A DNA stretch of 64,000 nt. Source: Sweltsa coloradensis (lineage: Eukaryota > Arthropoda > Insecta > Plecoptera > Chloroperlidae). The DNA lies in the NCBI GenBank assembly GCA_024449915.1, contig JAMZAV010002174.1, positions 1 through 64,000 on the forward strand, written 5' to 3'. How positions within the stretch are numbered: position 1 is the stretch's first letter; each line of letters opens with the position of its first letter. Below the pieces are notes generated by a model. It ran no database searches. It worked only from the letters and a program-made list of their open reading frames with translations, and was not told the origin of the DNA. Shown one piece after another: positions 1 through 11,305 of this stretch. A program made the position numbers and the translations under genes.

Positions 1-157
1 CCTGGGTCGGAGAATAAAAATGATTGCATGCGAATGTAGGTCGCACCTTAGTTTTATGCCTTTCAATTTTCAAATCTATGTGCGACCTAAAATCGAGTAA
101 ATTCACTTAATATAAAAGTTTGCCTAGATCCTTGACGCCTGCTCTGATATAACAGAC

Positions 158-305
158 CTGCACGTGGCCACCCCAGGCCGCAGCCCTTAGTGCAGTCCAG
201 CCATCACAGTCAGCATGGTCGACAGCCGCCCCAGCCTCTAGCAGCAGTTGCACCACCGGGCTGTGACCGTGACGTGCAGCCAGGTTCAACGCAGTCTGGC
301 CGTGT
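158..305 (-). CDS. ANKRD50: ANKRD50 exon 6: ankyrin repeats
   Basis: Acceptor tgttacag|ACACGGC and donor GTGCAG|gtctgt bound 148 bp. With the two bases carried over this is residues 589-638, phase 0 at the end. [20 protein letters not shown] and then [16 protein letters not shown] are canonical ankyrin repeats; the TALRxAAWGGH form is typical of the ANKRD50 array. Later exons lie beyond base 1. Bases 1-157 are intron with nothing else seen. Confidence 0.92.
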
Positions 306-1187
306 CTGTAACACAACGAGAAGATAAGAACACACTCAAACCCAAGCTGACCCCGCCAGAAGCAGAACATAGTGATGGATGATGAGATGAGAGTAGAGAA
401 AAGTTATGAATCAAGTATCACTGCTATATGCAAGCGTTAACTTGTATCACAATAAAATAAGGATTATCATGATGAAACTGAGCCCGACATGAATAGTCTG
501 TGAACTGCAACGATCGACGTAAATAAAATACATGGCTGCTAATGTCAAAGGAAAATTCACTTTTCACCAGAGGAACTATCAAGCCTAGAAGAAATATAAT
601 ATGGATCGTAAAGAGAGCATTATATATCGATAGAAGTGGGCCTATTCATTCACTTCTATCTTATCGTTAAGTGGAGGTGTGGATAGGGAGCCCAACAGAT
701 TACCTGGTCGGTGACTGCAGGGATCTCGTAGAAGAAAGAGACAAATAAATATAAACATAATACACGAAAACGTTGAAACTGTTTCGGCCAAACAGGGCCT
801 AGCTCACTCGACGAGAGCGGAGAGATATCACCATCCTATCCACACCCCCACTTAACATTAACTAGCCGTTTGGCATCTCCTTGATCACTTCTATCTTATC
901 GAGTACATAAGATATTAAAATTAATATTAATATTACATTGCAAAACATCTATACACCTACTTACTGTCAGAGGTGCATAATGAGAGACTCTGATATGGGA
1001 GGTCACTAGATTAAATCTTGCTCCAGCAATCCTCACTGAAAGTGTTTTCCAAGGTTTTCTCCAGTCGTTAAGGTGAATACTGGGATCAAATCAGCACTAA
1101 GATATTCGTTTTAAAATTACCATATCACCCTTATAACCTAGTTCGTCCCCTGAAGAGGGTCACAACAGGTAAAACTGATGTGTGCCC
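306..1187. other. Intron 5, left flank: SINE-like remnant and small inverted repeat
   Basis: An imperfect inverted repeat pairs 667-687 with 835-855 (ttaagtggaggtgtggatag-type sequence). Bases about 975-1,187 resemble the tail of the tRNA-headed SINE seen at 54,409-54,660 (shared gttttctcc and cctgaagaggg). No coding potential seen. Confidence 0.4.
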
Positions 1188-1617
1188 ATAGAGGACTCAA
1201 ATCACCTAGAGAATGCACTTATTATTACCATTAGTTATATGCTAAGAGGATGATTGTTGTTGTGTAAACATAAAATAACTGTCAAACTGACAGTTTTACT
1301 CTCTAAAATTATATAGGCCTCATAGTATCTCATTACAGTGTCAACTACGGCAGTAGCATATTAGTAGCTTGAGAGATTAATAAAGCATAGATGGGCTAAA
1401 TCCATGTGCACTGTATTTTTAAATATATTCAGTCCAAAAATTTTATCGTAATATTAATTTAATTTTGTATTTTTATTATTTTATTTTTATCTAATAATTT
1501 ATTTTATTAAAAACTTTACATTTAAATATTTTCCAAATACCATATTATAACAATCTTCTACAGAAGATTGAAGATGAGATGTGTCAATTGCAGTGTTTGG
1601 TAACTGTAGGCTATTAG
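1188..1617. other. Intron 5 stretch starting with TAGAGGACTC element end
   Basis: Begins TAGAGGACTCAAATCACCTA, the same sequence that starts the insertion at 2,463, then AT-rich DNA with no gene. A matching opposite end (gagaagatggagtgctct) sits at 14,512-14,529, so 1,188 and about 14,530 may be the two ends of one old element now holding the whole nest. Confidence 0.35.
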
Positions 1618-2462
1618 TCCAGTTTAGAATCGAATATCCGTTTGCATTTTGTTGAGACAGATTTTTTATGATTGATTATTGTAGAGGGTCACTAGTAGAT
1701 GAGAAATCGCGAGTATATATTTTTTCTATGTTGGGTTCTTGGAGCCAAATTTGGATTTTGGAATTTTCATACTTTTGGCGATAACTTCTCCAATATCGCG
1801 CGAATCGAAAAAATTTAAATTGCATTTCCATTTGATTGTTCAATAGAATTAAGATTACAACGGTTAGATTAGGTTTATAGTTGAAATGTACAGTCACTGA
1901 CAAAAGTTCTGATAACATGTGTTTATTTTACAATGCACGACCTGTTCCTAATGTGGAAAATTTTTTGCGAATTATTCATTTGGAACTATAATTCATGAAA
2001 TCTAATGACGTATCTTTTGAATGGACTAGCGTTTTTGTATCTTTAAAACTATGGAAAATAGGGGTGGTTTAGAAATCTCGTCGATTTTGAGCATAGAGAT
2101 TTTATGCTGCGAAATCTCAAATCTGTGTATCTTTTGAGAGGTTTGGTAGTATTCAAGAAGGTGGTGGAACTCTTTTAGCAAAGTGATTGTTGTAAAAAGA
2201 CAGTTGAATGATGGATGGTAATGAATACGGGAGGAAAATGGATTTAATTGTGAAATAGGCCGAGCCTTAATTTGGTAAGATGACTATTAAATAATATGTA
2301 TTTTAAAAAGGGACCACAGGACTTTCACTAGTTTAAACCTATGCGTTTTGACCTCACATGTGTTTAAAATTTTACACAAACTATCTCGCATCAGTCAAAA
2401 ATACTTATTTTTGTAGCCATTGAGATTAATTTTTATTGTAGCTATATAGTCCGGGGTCTATA
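1618..2462 (+). repeat. Giant palindrome, left arm, segment 1
   Basis: Outer part of the left arm. It is the reverse complement, with scattered mismatches, of 12,290-13,141. The outer end is tagtccagtttagaatcgaa, mirrored by ctggacta at 13,141. A short open frame here (1,676-1,918, minus) recurs in the other arm (12,834-13,025, plus), but only because of the palindrome; I do not recognise a protein. Confidence 0.9.
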
Positions 2463-4037
2463 GAGGACTCAAATCACCTAGAGAATGCGCTAGTGTCGCG
2501 GGGCGTAGCACCGTCATGGCCGCCGAGTGAGGATACCTTTGTAAACACCCATATGATCCTACACAAGCACAGTGTAAATATAAGGTTTGGGGGAATAGAA
2601 TAGGTATCATGTGGCTCATTATGAATTCAAAATCTAGTATTTATTTATTTATAAGTATTTCTAGTATTTATATAGATTTATATCAGCATTTATAATTAAA
2701 ATACCTACGGATATAGTCTGTCGGGCGCCTGTGAACGTAGACATTGATATAAACCGCTTATTTTTGTGGCCGTAGTATTATTCCAGAGTACAACGTTACA
2801 GAGTCCAACATACTTTGGAATAATATCAATATAATGACTAAATTTATTAATATCAAAGCAAAATATTTAGTTATGTTCTATAATCTATAATAGGCCTAAT
2901 ATGGACTGTAATGCAATACTAGAGTAGCACACATCGTTTCAATTCAAGCAACAACAATAAAGCCACTCAAGCTTTGTGAAGACAATAAAGCAGTAAACAA
3001 TAAACATAATGCGTTCCTAAATTATTAGAATGCAAAATAAAAAATTATTGGACAAAACAAAGAACATTGGGAATAACAAGTCAACATGGTCTTGTGCTTA
3101 ATTTTCTCCGAATCATGGTAGCCCATGTATTAAAATGCAATACTTAAAATTTTTAAACCTTATTCACCCACTCTTGAGGGGATTTGATTGTTTTATTGTG
3201 ATTATGAAAATCCCAATAAACAAAAACAGGAATTGAACCCATGGTCTCCCTCTGGCCGGGCGCGGACTATATAACTGGAAGTGGTGATTTAATAACTTAA
3301 GAATTTGATATTCATTATATTATAATATCAAAATGCACTTATAATTCAGCAACAAATACACTACCGCGGTCTTGGTGGTCTTTTGGGAGGCATGGGTTCG
3401 ATCCCCGGCCAAGGTTGGGTTTTGTAAATCTGGACTTAGCCCATTTATTGTGATATAATCTAGGGCTACTGATTGTTTTAAAGCCAAAAATGAATTAGTC
3501 TTATCAACTAGGTATGAATTTAATATATTAAAATGAAGACCACTCTTTATTAAGATCTAACTGAATTACCTAAGTGAGAGGGAATGTGTTTTGTTTTCGT
3601 AATTTCTTGTAGATTCCTTACACGAAATAACGAATCAGTGCATGTGTTGAGTCACTTATCTTCCAATAAGTGGCTTCAGCAAATATACACTCTAATGACA
3701 AGTGGGTAGGTGGATTGTGGACAGATAATATTCAACGTACGACATGTGTAACTAACAAAATAACAGTATGTATAGTTGGTTAACCAGTCGGCGTTTGATT
3801 ACGTTTTCAGTGTCTCCAATGCATTTTTTCACGGAATGAATTATGTTTCTGTTAAAATATGATGTTGAAGACTAGATTCCATGTAGGTGCTGTTTGTTGT
3901 GTGCTGCGCGATAGAACATCACAATACTTATCTCAATTAGTTAATTTCTTACGCGCGAGGATAGCATGTGTAGATTCTATCCTCACTAGCGCGTTTCCAG
4001 CGTTCGCCGCCAGAGTGGACATGAGAAGATGGAGCGC
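2463..4037. mobile_element. Insertion in the palindrome's left arm with TAGAG...CTCTA ends
   Basis: The other arm reads ccggggtctatacgc without a break. Here that site is split, with TCTATA repeated on both sides (2,457-2,462 and 4,038-4,043), which fits a target duplication of up to 6 bp. The ends are imperfect inverted repeats: both begin TAGAG..CTC and both carry GCGCTAGTG followed by AGGATA. The interior is AT-rich with a tRNA-like stretch near 3,385-3,415 (gggttcgatccccgg). No intact protein is seen; the superfamily is not identified. Confidence 0.65.
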
Positions 4038-4315
4038 TCTATACGCAAATTTGAGGTCGAACCTTGGACAAATTGGAATAGAAGCGAATTTGGTATCATT
4101 GGATTCAGGGAAAAAAAACTTAATAACCCATAAAGAAACCCCTAAAATCACCCAAAGGGTGGGGGGGGGGTCTAATCATCCCCTAAATGAAAGTGTAATA
4201 AAATTGAATTTAAAAAATGAGTTTATGAAACCTAGTATCCATTGTATGTAATCAAAGCTTTTTCAAGGGTTTTTTGAAAAAAAAATATGACAATTGTTCA
4301 AAATTAATTTTGTGT
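4038..4315 (+). repeat. Giant palindrome, left arm, segment 2
   Basis: Reverse complement of 12,020-12,290, continuing the left arm after the insertion. Includes a G10 tract (4,162-4,171) absent from the other arm. Confidence 0.9.
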
Positions 4316-5339
4316 CCAGGACTGCGATTCTATAACTCTGACGGAGTTGGACCCGGGCGTTTCCAACGGTAATCGTCTCTGTTGTAAGTGATCGACCCAG
4401 TTGAGGTCGATATCGTTGCGATATAATCCGTGACAACCGGGGTCCGACTCGGTTATATTTGTAGTAGTAGTAGTAGTAGTATATCTTTATTAGCATTTTT
4501 GCTATTTTACATGTCATACACATCATATCATCACAACAAACATCTTTTCTTTACTCGAGACCTTAATCTTGATACTCGTCATATAAGGTACAACATATTT
4601 TATTTATAGGCTAGCACAATTTTATATTATTTAGCCCTAATATTATCTCACTTTTCAATCATCTCCATCCATTATACAAAATTACCACTTACAAGACACT
4701 TTCAGAAAAAAATCTTTGAAATAAAAATTTGAAATTATTTTAGATTTATACCAAGCTACAATTATAATGAAAAAACACTACAATACAATAGATGGTTACA
4801 TGAGCATAGTCTCTTACATCTTTCGGACATTAGTCTGGTTGAGTCCAGAAATCCTCCGTCCTATCATCCCTGTTCAATCTGCATCCCTTAACTATCTTAC
4901 AGCACAGGATTGTCTTTACATAGTTCTATAGGCCTATACTGCTAGTCTTACTTAACATTTACGTAAGACTATAACATTTATACTTCATAGGAACATACAA
5001 AATATTTTTGGACTAGCAAAATTTTTCACTTTATTGTGCCTAATATCTCATTTTTCAATATTCTCCATCTATAAGTATTACATGTTATACAAACATATTT
5101 ACAATACACTTTCAGAAAATAATATTAAATATCATTTGAGATTTAAAAACAAATACAATAATAAAAAACTATAATACAAAATAGGTAGATGGTTACATGG
5201 GTGAGCATAGACTCTTACATCGTTCAGACACTAGTCTGGTTGAGTCCAGAAATCCTCTCCAGTAACTTCCCTGTTCCATCCACATCCCTTAACAATCTTA
5301 CAGCACTTAGCTCTAAATCTATTTACATCCTGCATATTT

Positions 5340-7010
5340 CTAAACTTCTAATGGTAACCTATTAAATATTCTCATACCATTAGCAAAAATTGAGTTATTT
5401 CCAAATTTAGTGTTGTTTCTTTGGATTATCAGGTTTTTCCCATTTTCTTGTATTGTAACAATTCTCTTTTTCAATTCTTAACTTTTTACACAAGTAGTCT
5501 GGGCCAATCCCTTTTGAAATTTTAAACAGAAATGTTAGGGTGTTTAAAATAATTCTTTGTCTAACATTTAGCCATCCTAGTGCTTCACACATCTTTTTTA
5601 ATAGACGTTCGTCTTGACACCACACAGTATACTTCGCATTACTTTATTTTGTAATTTTTGCATTCTTTTAATTTCATTTTATTTAGTAAAAATAGAATTG
5701 AACTGCAATAATCGAAATGCGGAGTTATTATTGCCTGGCATATGCTAATTTTACTCCTTATTGGTAAACACCCACACATTCTTTGGAATAGCCCCACTTT
5801 CCTAGCTAATTTCTTTATGATTTGTTGGCCATGCTTCTCAAAAGTTAGATTTTCATCGATTATTATGCCTAAATATTAAGATCATTTACAATCTCCAACT
5901 TCTCTCCTCCAATTTTTAAGACAATTTTACTTAAATTTGGATTTTGTCTCCTCACTTGTTGGTTGCAATTATCATCACCTTAGTCTTTTTTACATTGGGT
6001 ATCATCTTGTTGTACCCTAAGCCATAGTTCTAATCTGCGTAAATCTTCTTCTATTTGCAATAAGACCATTTCTAGATTTTGTCCATGCATACAATTAGGA
6101 TATCATCCGCATTAGAGATATATTTTACAATATTTAAAGATATGTTTAATGTCATTAATATATACAATGAAAAACAGTGGGCCCAGAATTGAGCCTTGTG
6201 GTACCCCAATGTTATTTCCGTTTGATTTAGAATATGCTTTATTGTACTTTACTTTTTGAAACCTATTTTCTAAATACGAGACAATCCATTTTAAGACTAC
6301 ATCCGTAAATCCGTATTTTTTTAACTTATCAACTAGAATACTTCTATCTATTGTTTCAAAAGCGCGCGTTAGATCTAAGAAAATTGCAATATTTTATATC
6401 TCGATTGAGTATTTTACCCTTTAGATCCTCTATCACAAATTGTATTGCATGTTCACACCCGTACTTACTCCGGAATCCAGATTGTTCCTCAATCAATATA
6501 CCATTAGTCTTCAATAAAATCTACAATTTGTTGCTTAACAATCTTCTCCGTCAACTTGTTTATTACATGCAAGGTATTTATTGGTCTATAATTTTTACTG
6601 TCTATTGTTTTGGGCACTTTCGGTATTGGTATAAATGATTGATGTTTTAAGTTTATCAGCTACCTGTCCTGTCTCTAGTGACATGTTTATAAAATTTGTT
6701 AAGATAAGTAGCATTTCCATGTTACCTACAACTAATTTTAGTATTTTATCAGAGATCCCATCCTCACCAGGTGATGTATCTTTTAAATCCAAAACCATTT
6801 CCTTGACTTGTTTCACACTTACATTTTTAAACTTGGCTAGCTCGTTATTATTTGTTTTTACATTTTTAAGCACCTCAGTTTTATCACTATTGTCACTCAT
6901 TATTTGATTTACTAGCTCTTCTATACTTTCGACAAAGTAATTATTGAACTTTTCTGCTATATTTATTTCACCTGTTACTTTTTATTTCCAAAGTATATTT
7001 CATTTTCATT
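5340..7010 (-). pseudogene. LINE ORF2, reverse transcriptase domain, broken
   Basis: Pieces in several frames give SPGEDGISDKILK (6,740-6,800), EQSGFRSKYGCEHA (6,445-6,490), GVPQGSILG (6,181-6,207) and the active-site ADD within NADDILIVC (6,102-6,110), in RT order. The C-terminal tail RQRIILNTLTFLFKISKGIG and YLCKKLR at 5,430-5,570 is typical of CR1/L2/jockey-type proteins. Many stops. Bases 4,480-5,340 are 3' UTR; they hold two diverged copies of one sequence (4,620-4,900 and 5,030-5,310, each with tagtctggttgagtccagaa). Confidence 0.87.
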
Positions 7011-7449
7011 GTGACTAGGTTTACCTTTATAAAATGTTTAAGTATCTTCCACACTTCTTTAGGGTTACCCTTCTTCTTCTTCCAATTTCTTTGCATAAAA
7101 ATTACCTTTTTTTACCCTAATTATACTTATTACCTTATTTCTTTTTTCTTTAAAGTTTTTCCAGTCCACTGCATCATTACTTCGTCTGACTATTCTGTAA
7201 TAGTAGTTTCTTTCTAGGTTGTAATTTCTTTATTTCTGCATCAAACCATCTTTTATCAGAATGTATATCTTTTATGTCTGACTGTTTTCTTTACAGTGTG
7301 CTTCTCTACAGAACTACTAATATTCTCAAGTATTTCATCTAGCATACCCTCCATATTATTATTTTCATTCCATTTTTGTGTTTACCAAATCTTCCAAAAA
7401 ACGCTCTCTGGTTTCTTTTTTTGAAATAGATCTTTGTAGTCCCTGTATG

Positions 7450-8256
7450 TTATTCCTCTGTTTTTGCTCTTTTTCTTGTTTCTGCTATCATTTGTTTTCC
7501 GGCATTTAATTCTATTGTGATGATTTTATGGTCTGAGATCGTATCATCTAACAAGAGTACCTTCAATATGTTTTTATCAATGTAACTACATATTATGTAA
7601 TCAATTATGGTTCTTGTTATTTTAACTAGCTGAGAATTTTGAAACGTCAAATTGAGCTACTCTAGAGAAATCTTCACTAATTGAACCATATCATTTCCTC
7701 CAATACCTTGTTTACTTGTTTTGAGTAACCCGAGTTTTTGCCTTAGATCTATGTTGAAATCTCCACTTATTAGAGTCTTATTTCCTGTATTTACACCTTC
7801 CATGATTTCAATTAGCTCCCTTAACTTATAAATGACATCTGCCTTTTTCATTTTAGGCGATACATATGTAACATTATAATTTTGAAATACACTACCTACC
7901 AACTTTATACTTAACGTCCACCATTTTTTATCAATTATCTCAGTATGTGTTACTTTATATTGTACACCTTCTCGTATATACATGGCTACTCCTCCAGTGT
8001 GCCTACTGCTGGAGTCTGTCCTTACTAGCTGATAGCCACAAATATCTATCTCCCAATCATCAATTTCCTCTGTAAGGTGAGTCTCGGCAACACCGACCAT
8101 TAATGGCAGTCTTTCATACATAATTGCTCTAAGTTGCTCAATATTTTTATGTAGACTCTGAATATTTAGATACATGATAGTTTCATTATTATTATTATTA
8201 TTATTTTTCCCACTTTCTTCTATTGGCTGTGATATTGGCCATTTTACCCCACTCAA
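7450..8256 (-). pseudogene. LINE ORF2, AP-like endonuclease domain
   Basis: The region holds NIQSLHKNIEQL, VAETHLTEE (catalytic Glu), GGVAMYIREGV and LISGDFNID (Asp, Asn), then, after a frameshift near 7,655, a short piece ending ISDHKIITIEL with the SDH motif. This is the apurinic-type endonuclease that nicks target DNA for target-primed reverse transcription. An Asn run near the start comes from an AAT microsatellite. Confidence 0.88.
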
Positions 8257-8261
8257 AAATC

Positions 8262-8852
8262 TTAGTTTTCCGAGGACACGTCCTTCTCCACTACCTCTCT
8301 TTTCATTCTTTTTATTAAGCCTTGGTACATGTCCGTCATAACTTCACATCCCCTAAAACTTGGGTGCAAACCATCCCTCCCTATGCAGTCCCTTAGCATC
8401 CAACAATTGGGATCAAGGAAAGTCCCCCCTAACTCCTCAACCACCCATTCAATCTCTTGGTTGATTTCATTTATCAGTTTTATATCTACGTCTAATCTTC
8501 GCACGACTCCAACTACGGCAATTTGAGACTGAGGGTAAGTTTTGTTCAGCTCATTGATTAAATCTAATGTATCACATACCACATTTCCATTCAGCCTCCA
8601 ACCCTTAACATTATTTGTTCCCACATGGCATACCACACTTCGACATGCTTTATTTTCTGTAGGCCTCGCAAGAGGTGACTGCCTACGTAAAATCTTCGTC
8701 AATTGCTCCATTCTTAATCTCGGCCTACAATCCACCTTCCATTTCTCCCCTCTTCTACTGGCTATCTTATTTAGATTAAACACCATCGAGTCACCTAGGA
8801 TGATAACATCATCATCATTCCCGTCTCTGACTTGTAGTCTCCTCACCAACAT
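8262..8852 (-). pseudogene. LINE SGNH/GDSL-type esterase domain
   Basis: An unbroken 196-codon frame. ILGDSM holds the catalytic Ser (residue 22), CHVGTNN the oxyanion Asn (78-81), and GRDGLHPS the Asp-x-x-His pair (160-163): the full SGNH signature set. Such esterase domains are a known part of CR1-group ORF1 proteins. The frame starts at an ATG overlapping the stop of the macro-domain frame (ATGTTGGTGA), so either a frameshift separated one ORF or the two are translated as coupled ORFs. Confidence 0.85.
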
Positions 8853-9310
8853 CCTGTAACTGTACTGGACCCGTTAGAATTATTGTTTAGTGTAGGCCTA
8901 CAGAATCTATCCAAAGTACAAACTACTACTTCTATACCGGATCCAGAGAACACTGATGTTATGAGCTTGCTTACATGTTTCCATTTCAAATTATCTAAAC
9001 CGCAACCTATCCTAGGCATTGCAATTTTATCAACTTTTGCTTCCTTACAGTAACTTTTACTTTTACCAAGCAAACTGTGGATTGCTTTCAGAGTAGGTTT
9101 GTCCCTTTTTGAACTTTTTTACTTACCAGATAATACACTGGTCCCTCCCTCACACCCTGCAACACTGCTACATCGCCTACTTTTTTTTTGTTGAGCTTTT
9201 AGCTCATCCACTTTGCCAAACTTATCTTTAAACGTAACCGCTATCCCTCTGGCCATGTCCAAATCCTCCCCAACACAATGGACTAATGCTACATTGGGCG
9301 CATCCTCCAT
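8843..9310 (-). pseudogene. OARD1/TARG1-like macro domain inside a LINE
   Basis: The first half reads NVALVHCVGEDLDMARGIAV and FKDKFGKVDELKAQQKK. After a frameshift in an A-run near 9,185 it continues VGDVAVLQGVREG and PVYYLVSKK; after a second shift near 9,100 it reads KPTLKAIHSLLGKS, IAMPRIGCGLDNLKW and IEVVVCTL. Order and spacing follow the OARD1 (C6orf130, TARG1) macro domain, including the Lys of the YYLVSKK strand and the Asp of GCGLD, which are the catalytic pair in human TARG1. That enzyme removes ADP-ribose from acidic residues and from DNA. The gene would code for an almost complete domain but for two small indels. It lies between the coiled coil and the esterase on the same strand, so it is part of the LINE and not a host gene. 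Confidence 0.85.
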
Positions 9311-9377
9311 TTGGAAAAGACTACTCCATTAATGTAGGTAAATTGTCTTCTCCCCAACTCCCGAGTTTAGTTTAGGC

Positions 9378-9972
9378 CTAGGCCCTTTCAGAGTAGGCTG
9401 TAGGCTTTCGTTTCTTACAGTATCGGAAGCCATACGGTAAGTCTTTCTTCAAAATCGCCATTCGCCCTTGTAACACTTCTAATTTCTTTGTTGCTTCTAT
9501 TTTTTCATGCTCCAGTCTGTCGATTTCTTCGGTCATTTGGTGTATCGTTGTGTGCAAAGTTGTCAAGGTTTTATCTCGAGCTACTTTTACTGCTTCTAGT
9601 TTTCGAAAGCTTTGTTCCCATATTATGCATTGTTTGCAAATAGTTTTATTGTTCGTCAGAGGCTTAGGCTCGCTGCTAGTTGGTTCTGGGTTGAAGGGCC
9701 TAGGCGGCGTAATAGTAGGGCTAGTAGCCCTATCCCCGAGTCCACCTTAACCTCACTTCTAGACTCCCGCCTACACTCACAGCACACGAGATCACTTTCT
9801 TTTTTCTTGCTTAGTTCCTTATCTTCGATGCCTACACATCGGTTATGGGCCCATCTCAAACATTGGACACATCTTAGCCCCTTTCTGACTCCTTACTGCA
9901 GACTACGCACATATTAGTTGTGATTTTAATCTTGTTTTCGTCCCCAAGCACCACTTCAGCATCGATCGCCAT
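9378..9972 (-). pseudogene. LINE ORF1, N-terminal part: PHD-like zinc finger and coiled coil
   Basis: An ATG at 9,972 starts MAIDAEVVLGDENK, followed by MCVVC. After a frameshift near 9,883 come LRCVQCLRWAHNRCVG and LVCCEC, a C-x2-C, C-x2-C, H-x2-C, C-x2-C pattern fitting a PHD-type finger. Next, KLEAVKVARDKTLTTLHTTI and EEIDRLEHEKIEATKKLEVL form a heptad-like coiled coil that could mediate self-association. A stop near 9,378 ends the frame. The role in RNP binding is inferred from CR1-group ORF1 proteins. Confidence 0.75.
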
Positions 9973-10170
9973 GTGTTCGTTTATAAATAACTATTTTCTT
10001 CTTAGAAACTACTTCCACGCTGTACTAATAATCTCACTTAATATTTATGCTTAACTATTAATGAAATTACTCAAGAAGGTGTAAGTTTCTTGTTTAAAAT
10101 GTCTAAATACACTTAAATGAAGGAGCACAAAAATCACTGCCACTTCACACGGCCGCCATTTTCGAAGGTG

Positions 10171-10504
10171 GATGGTGGATGATAAGCCTGGCCTACACGT
10201 AAACACAACCAGATTATTAACTTTCTCAAACGAATAACAATAGTATGCTCAAAGAAAACCTACCTCTAGTAAGGGCCTACCCCTGAGAGTCCCGTGCGTT
10301 CCCTTTTTTCATAAAAATTATACCATTTAAATCCAATTTCTCCCCGATTGGAAATAATACACACATCTATGTCATTTCGAATATTTGACAACTGACTGTG
10401 AATCATTTGTTCACATTTGACCGTCCACTGCCATGTAAATCATACCTTTCGACCTCGACGGAGTCGGTCCCGTGACAGAGTTGAACCCGTGAAGGTACTG
10501 AATA
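10171..10504. other. Flank between the LINE 5' end and the palindrome
   Basis: No gene. Contains gacctcgacggagtcggt, loosely echoed at 4,340-4,460 on the far side of the LINE. The two pieces may belong to one older insertion; the split site reads tgtcca on the left and cccag on the right, while the intact arm reads tgtccagcagagg. Confidence 0.4.
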
Positions 10505-11200
10505 GGGGCCCAGCAGAGGTCAATGAAGGTCAAATTTTATATTTTTTCAATGTAATTTGGTAAACGTTTTTTTTATTGGCACAATAATGTTTTATTGATT
10601 GTTCATTGTTGTAAATAATTAGTAAATGGCCACACTTGATACGGTATAAGTCAATCATGGCAGAAAAAGGTTATTATGACAATCTGTAGGGCCATGAACT
10701 TACGAGTATGTAGTCAAAAATCTGTTAACTTACGTTAAGGCGCACTCAAATCATGTTACGTAACAATGTAATTCGCCGATAGAGGTTTCTCAAGTACTAT
10801 ACATCAAGACTATATTTTGGGACGCAAAACCCACACTTTAAAATCCTTACTAAAGATTTTATTCATGTATTTCTTAAATATATTCATTAAAATCACAGAT
10901 TTAGCCCCTTAATATAGCCCTTAGATATGTTATTTCCACCAAATTTACACCCCATAAGTAGTAGGCATTGAGGTTGTCTACGGGGAGATTTTATTTCGCA
11001 AAATCTAGTACCTAGGTGCCCGCTATAGGGTACTGTACACTCAGGTACCTCGTTAAAAAAACAATTTTTTTTGCGTTTTCGGTGTGTTTCCAAGCCTCAA
11101 CAAAACGTGAAATTAACTTTGAATACGTCATAATCAGACCTATTTAGGTACCTGACAACCCATGCTTATTTAGGTTGGGGTGCAATCATTCCTTCCGAGT
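10505..11200 (+). repeat. Giant palindrome, left arm, segment 3 (inner)
   Basis: Inner part of the left arm; reverse complement of about 11,310-12,020. The matching open frames at 10,893-11,093 (minus) and 11,380-11,592 (plus) share EVPECTVPYSGHLGTRFCEI because of the inversion. I recognise no protein. Confidence 0.92.
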
Positions 11201-11305
11201 TAAAAATTGGATGAAAAATTATCAAAATCGCTTTTTTAATTCCTCTGCCAGGTGCCTAATTCAAAGGAGTTAAATAAACGTTTTTTTGAAAATTTTTCAT
11301 CCCAT
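11201..11305. other. Palindrome centre (hairpin loop region)
   Basis: The symmetry axis lies near 11,255. The arms converge through atgaaaaat at 11,210 and atttttcat at 11,300, leaving about 80 bp of weakly paired sequence. Confidence 0.8.

Larger units (their letters stand above)
4461..10170 (-). mobile_element. CR1/L2-like non-LTR retrotransposon with macro domain, decayed
   Basis: A near full-length but broken LINE on the minus strand. The 3' end is an (ACT)n microsatellite (plus 4,461-4,480) next to AATAAAG, not poly(A), as in many CR1/L2-group elements. From 5' to 3' it encodes a C4HC3 PHD-like finger, a coiled coil, a macro domain, an SGNH esterase, an AP endonuclease and a reverse transcriptase. 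PHD and esterase ORF1 proteins are known in the CR1 group; the macro domain is not something I know from it. Frameshifts and stops show that this copy is dead. It sits in a larger insertion (4,316-10,504) that splits the palindrome; the flanking pieces 4,316-4,460 and 10,171-10,504 are unassigned. The exact 5' end is uncertain. Confidence 0.88.

Noticed and set aside
1676..1918. Conserved peptide shared with 12,834-13,025
   Set aside because: The similarity is explained by the palindrome at DNA level; the match continues through non-coding parts.
8843..9310. Host OARD1 gene or retrocopy
   Set aside because: It lies on the same strand between two LINE ORF1 modules with continuous spacing and no poly(A) or separate target duplication; treated as part of the LINE, though a captured host copy in its ancestry is likely.
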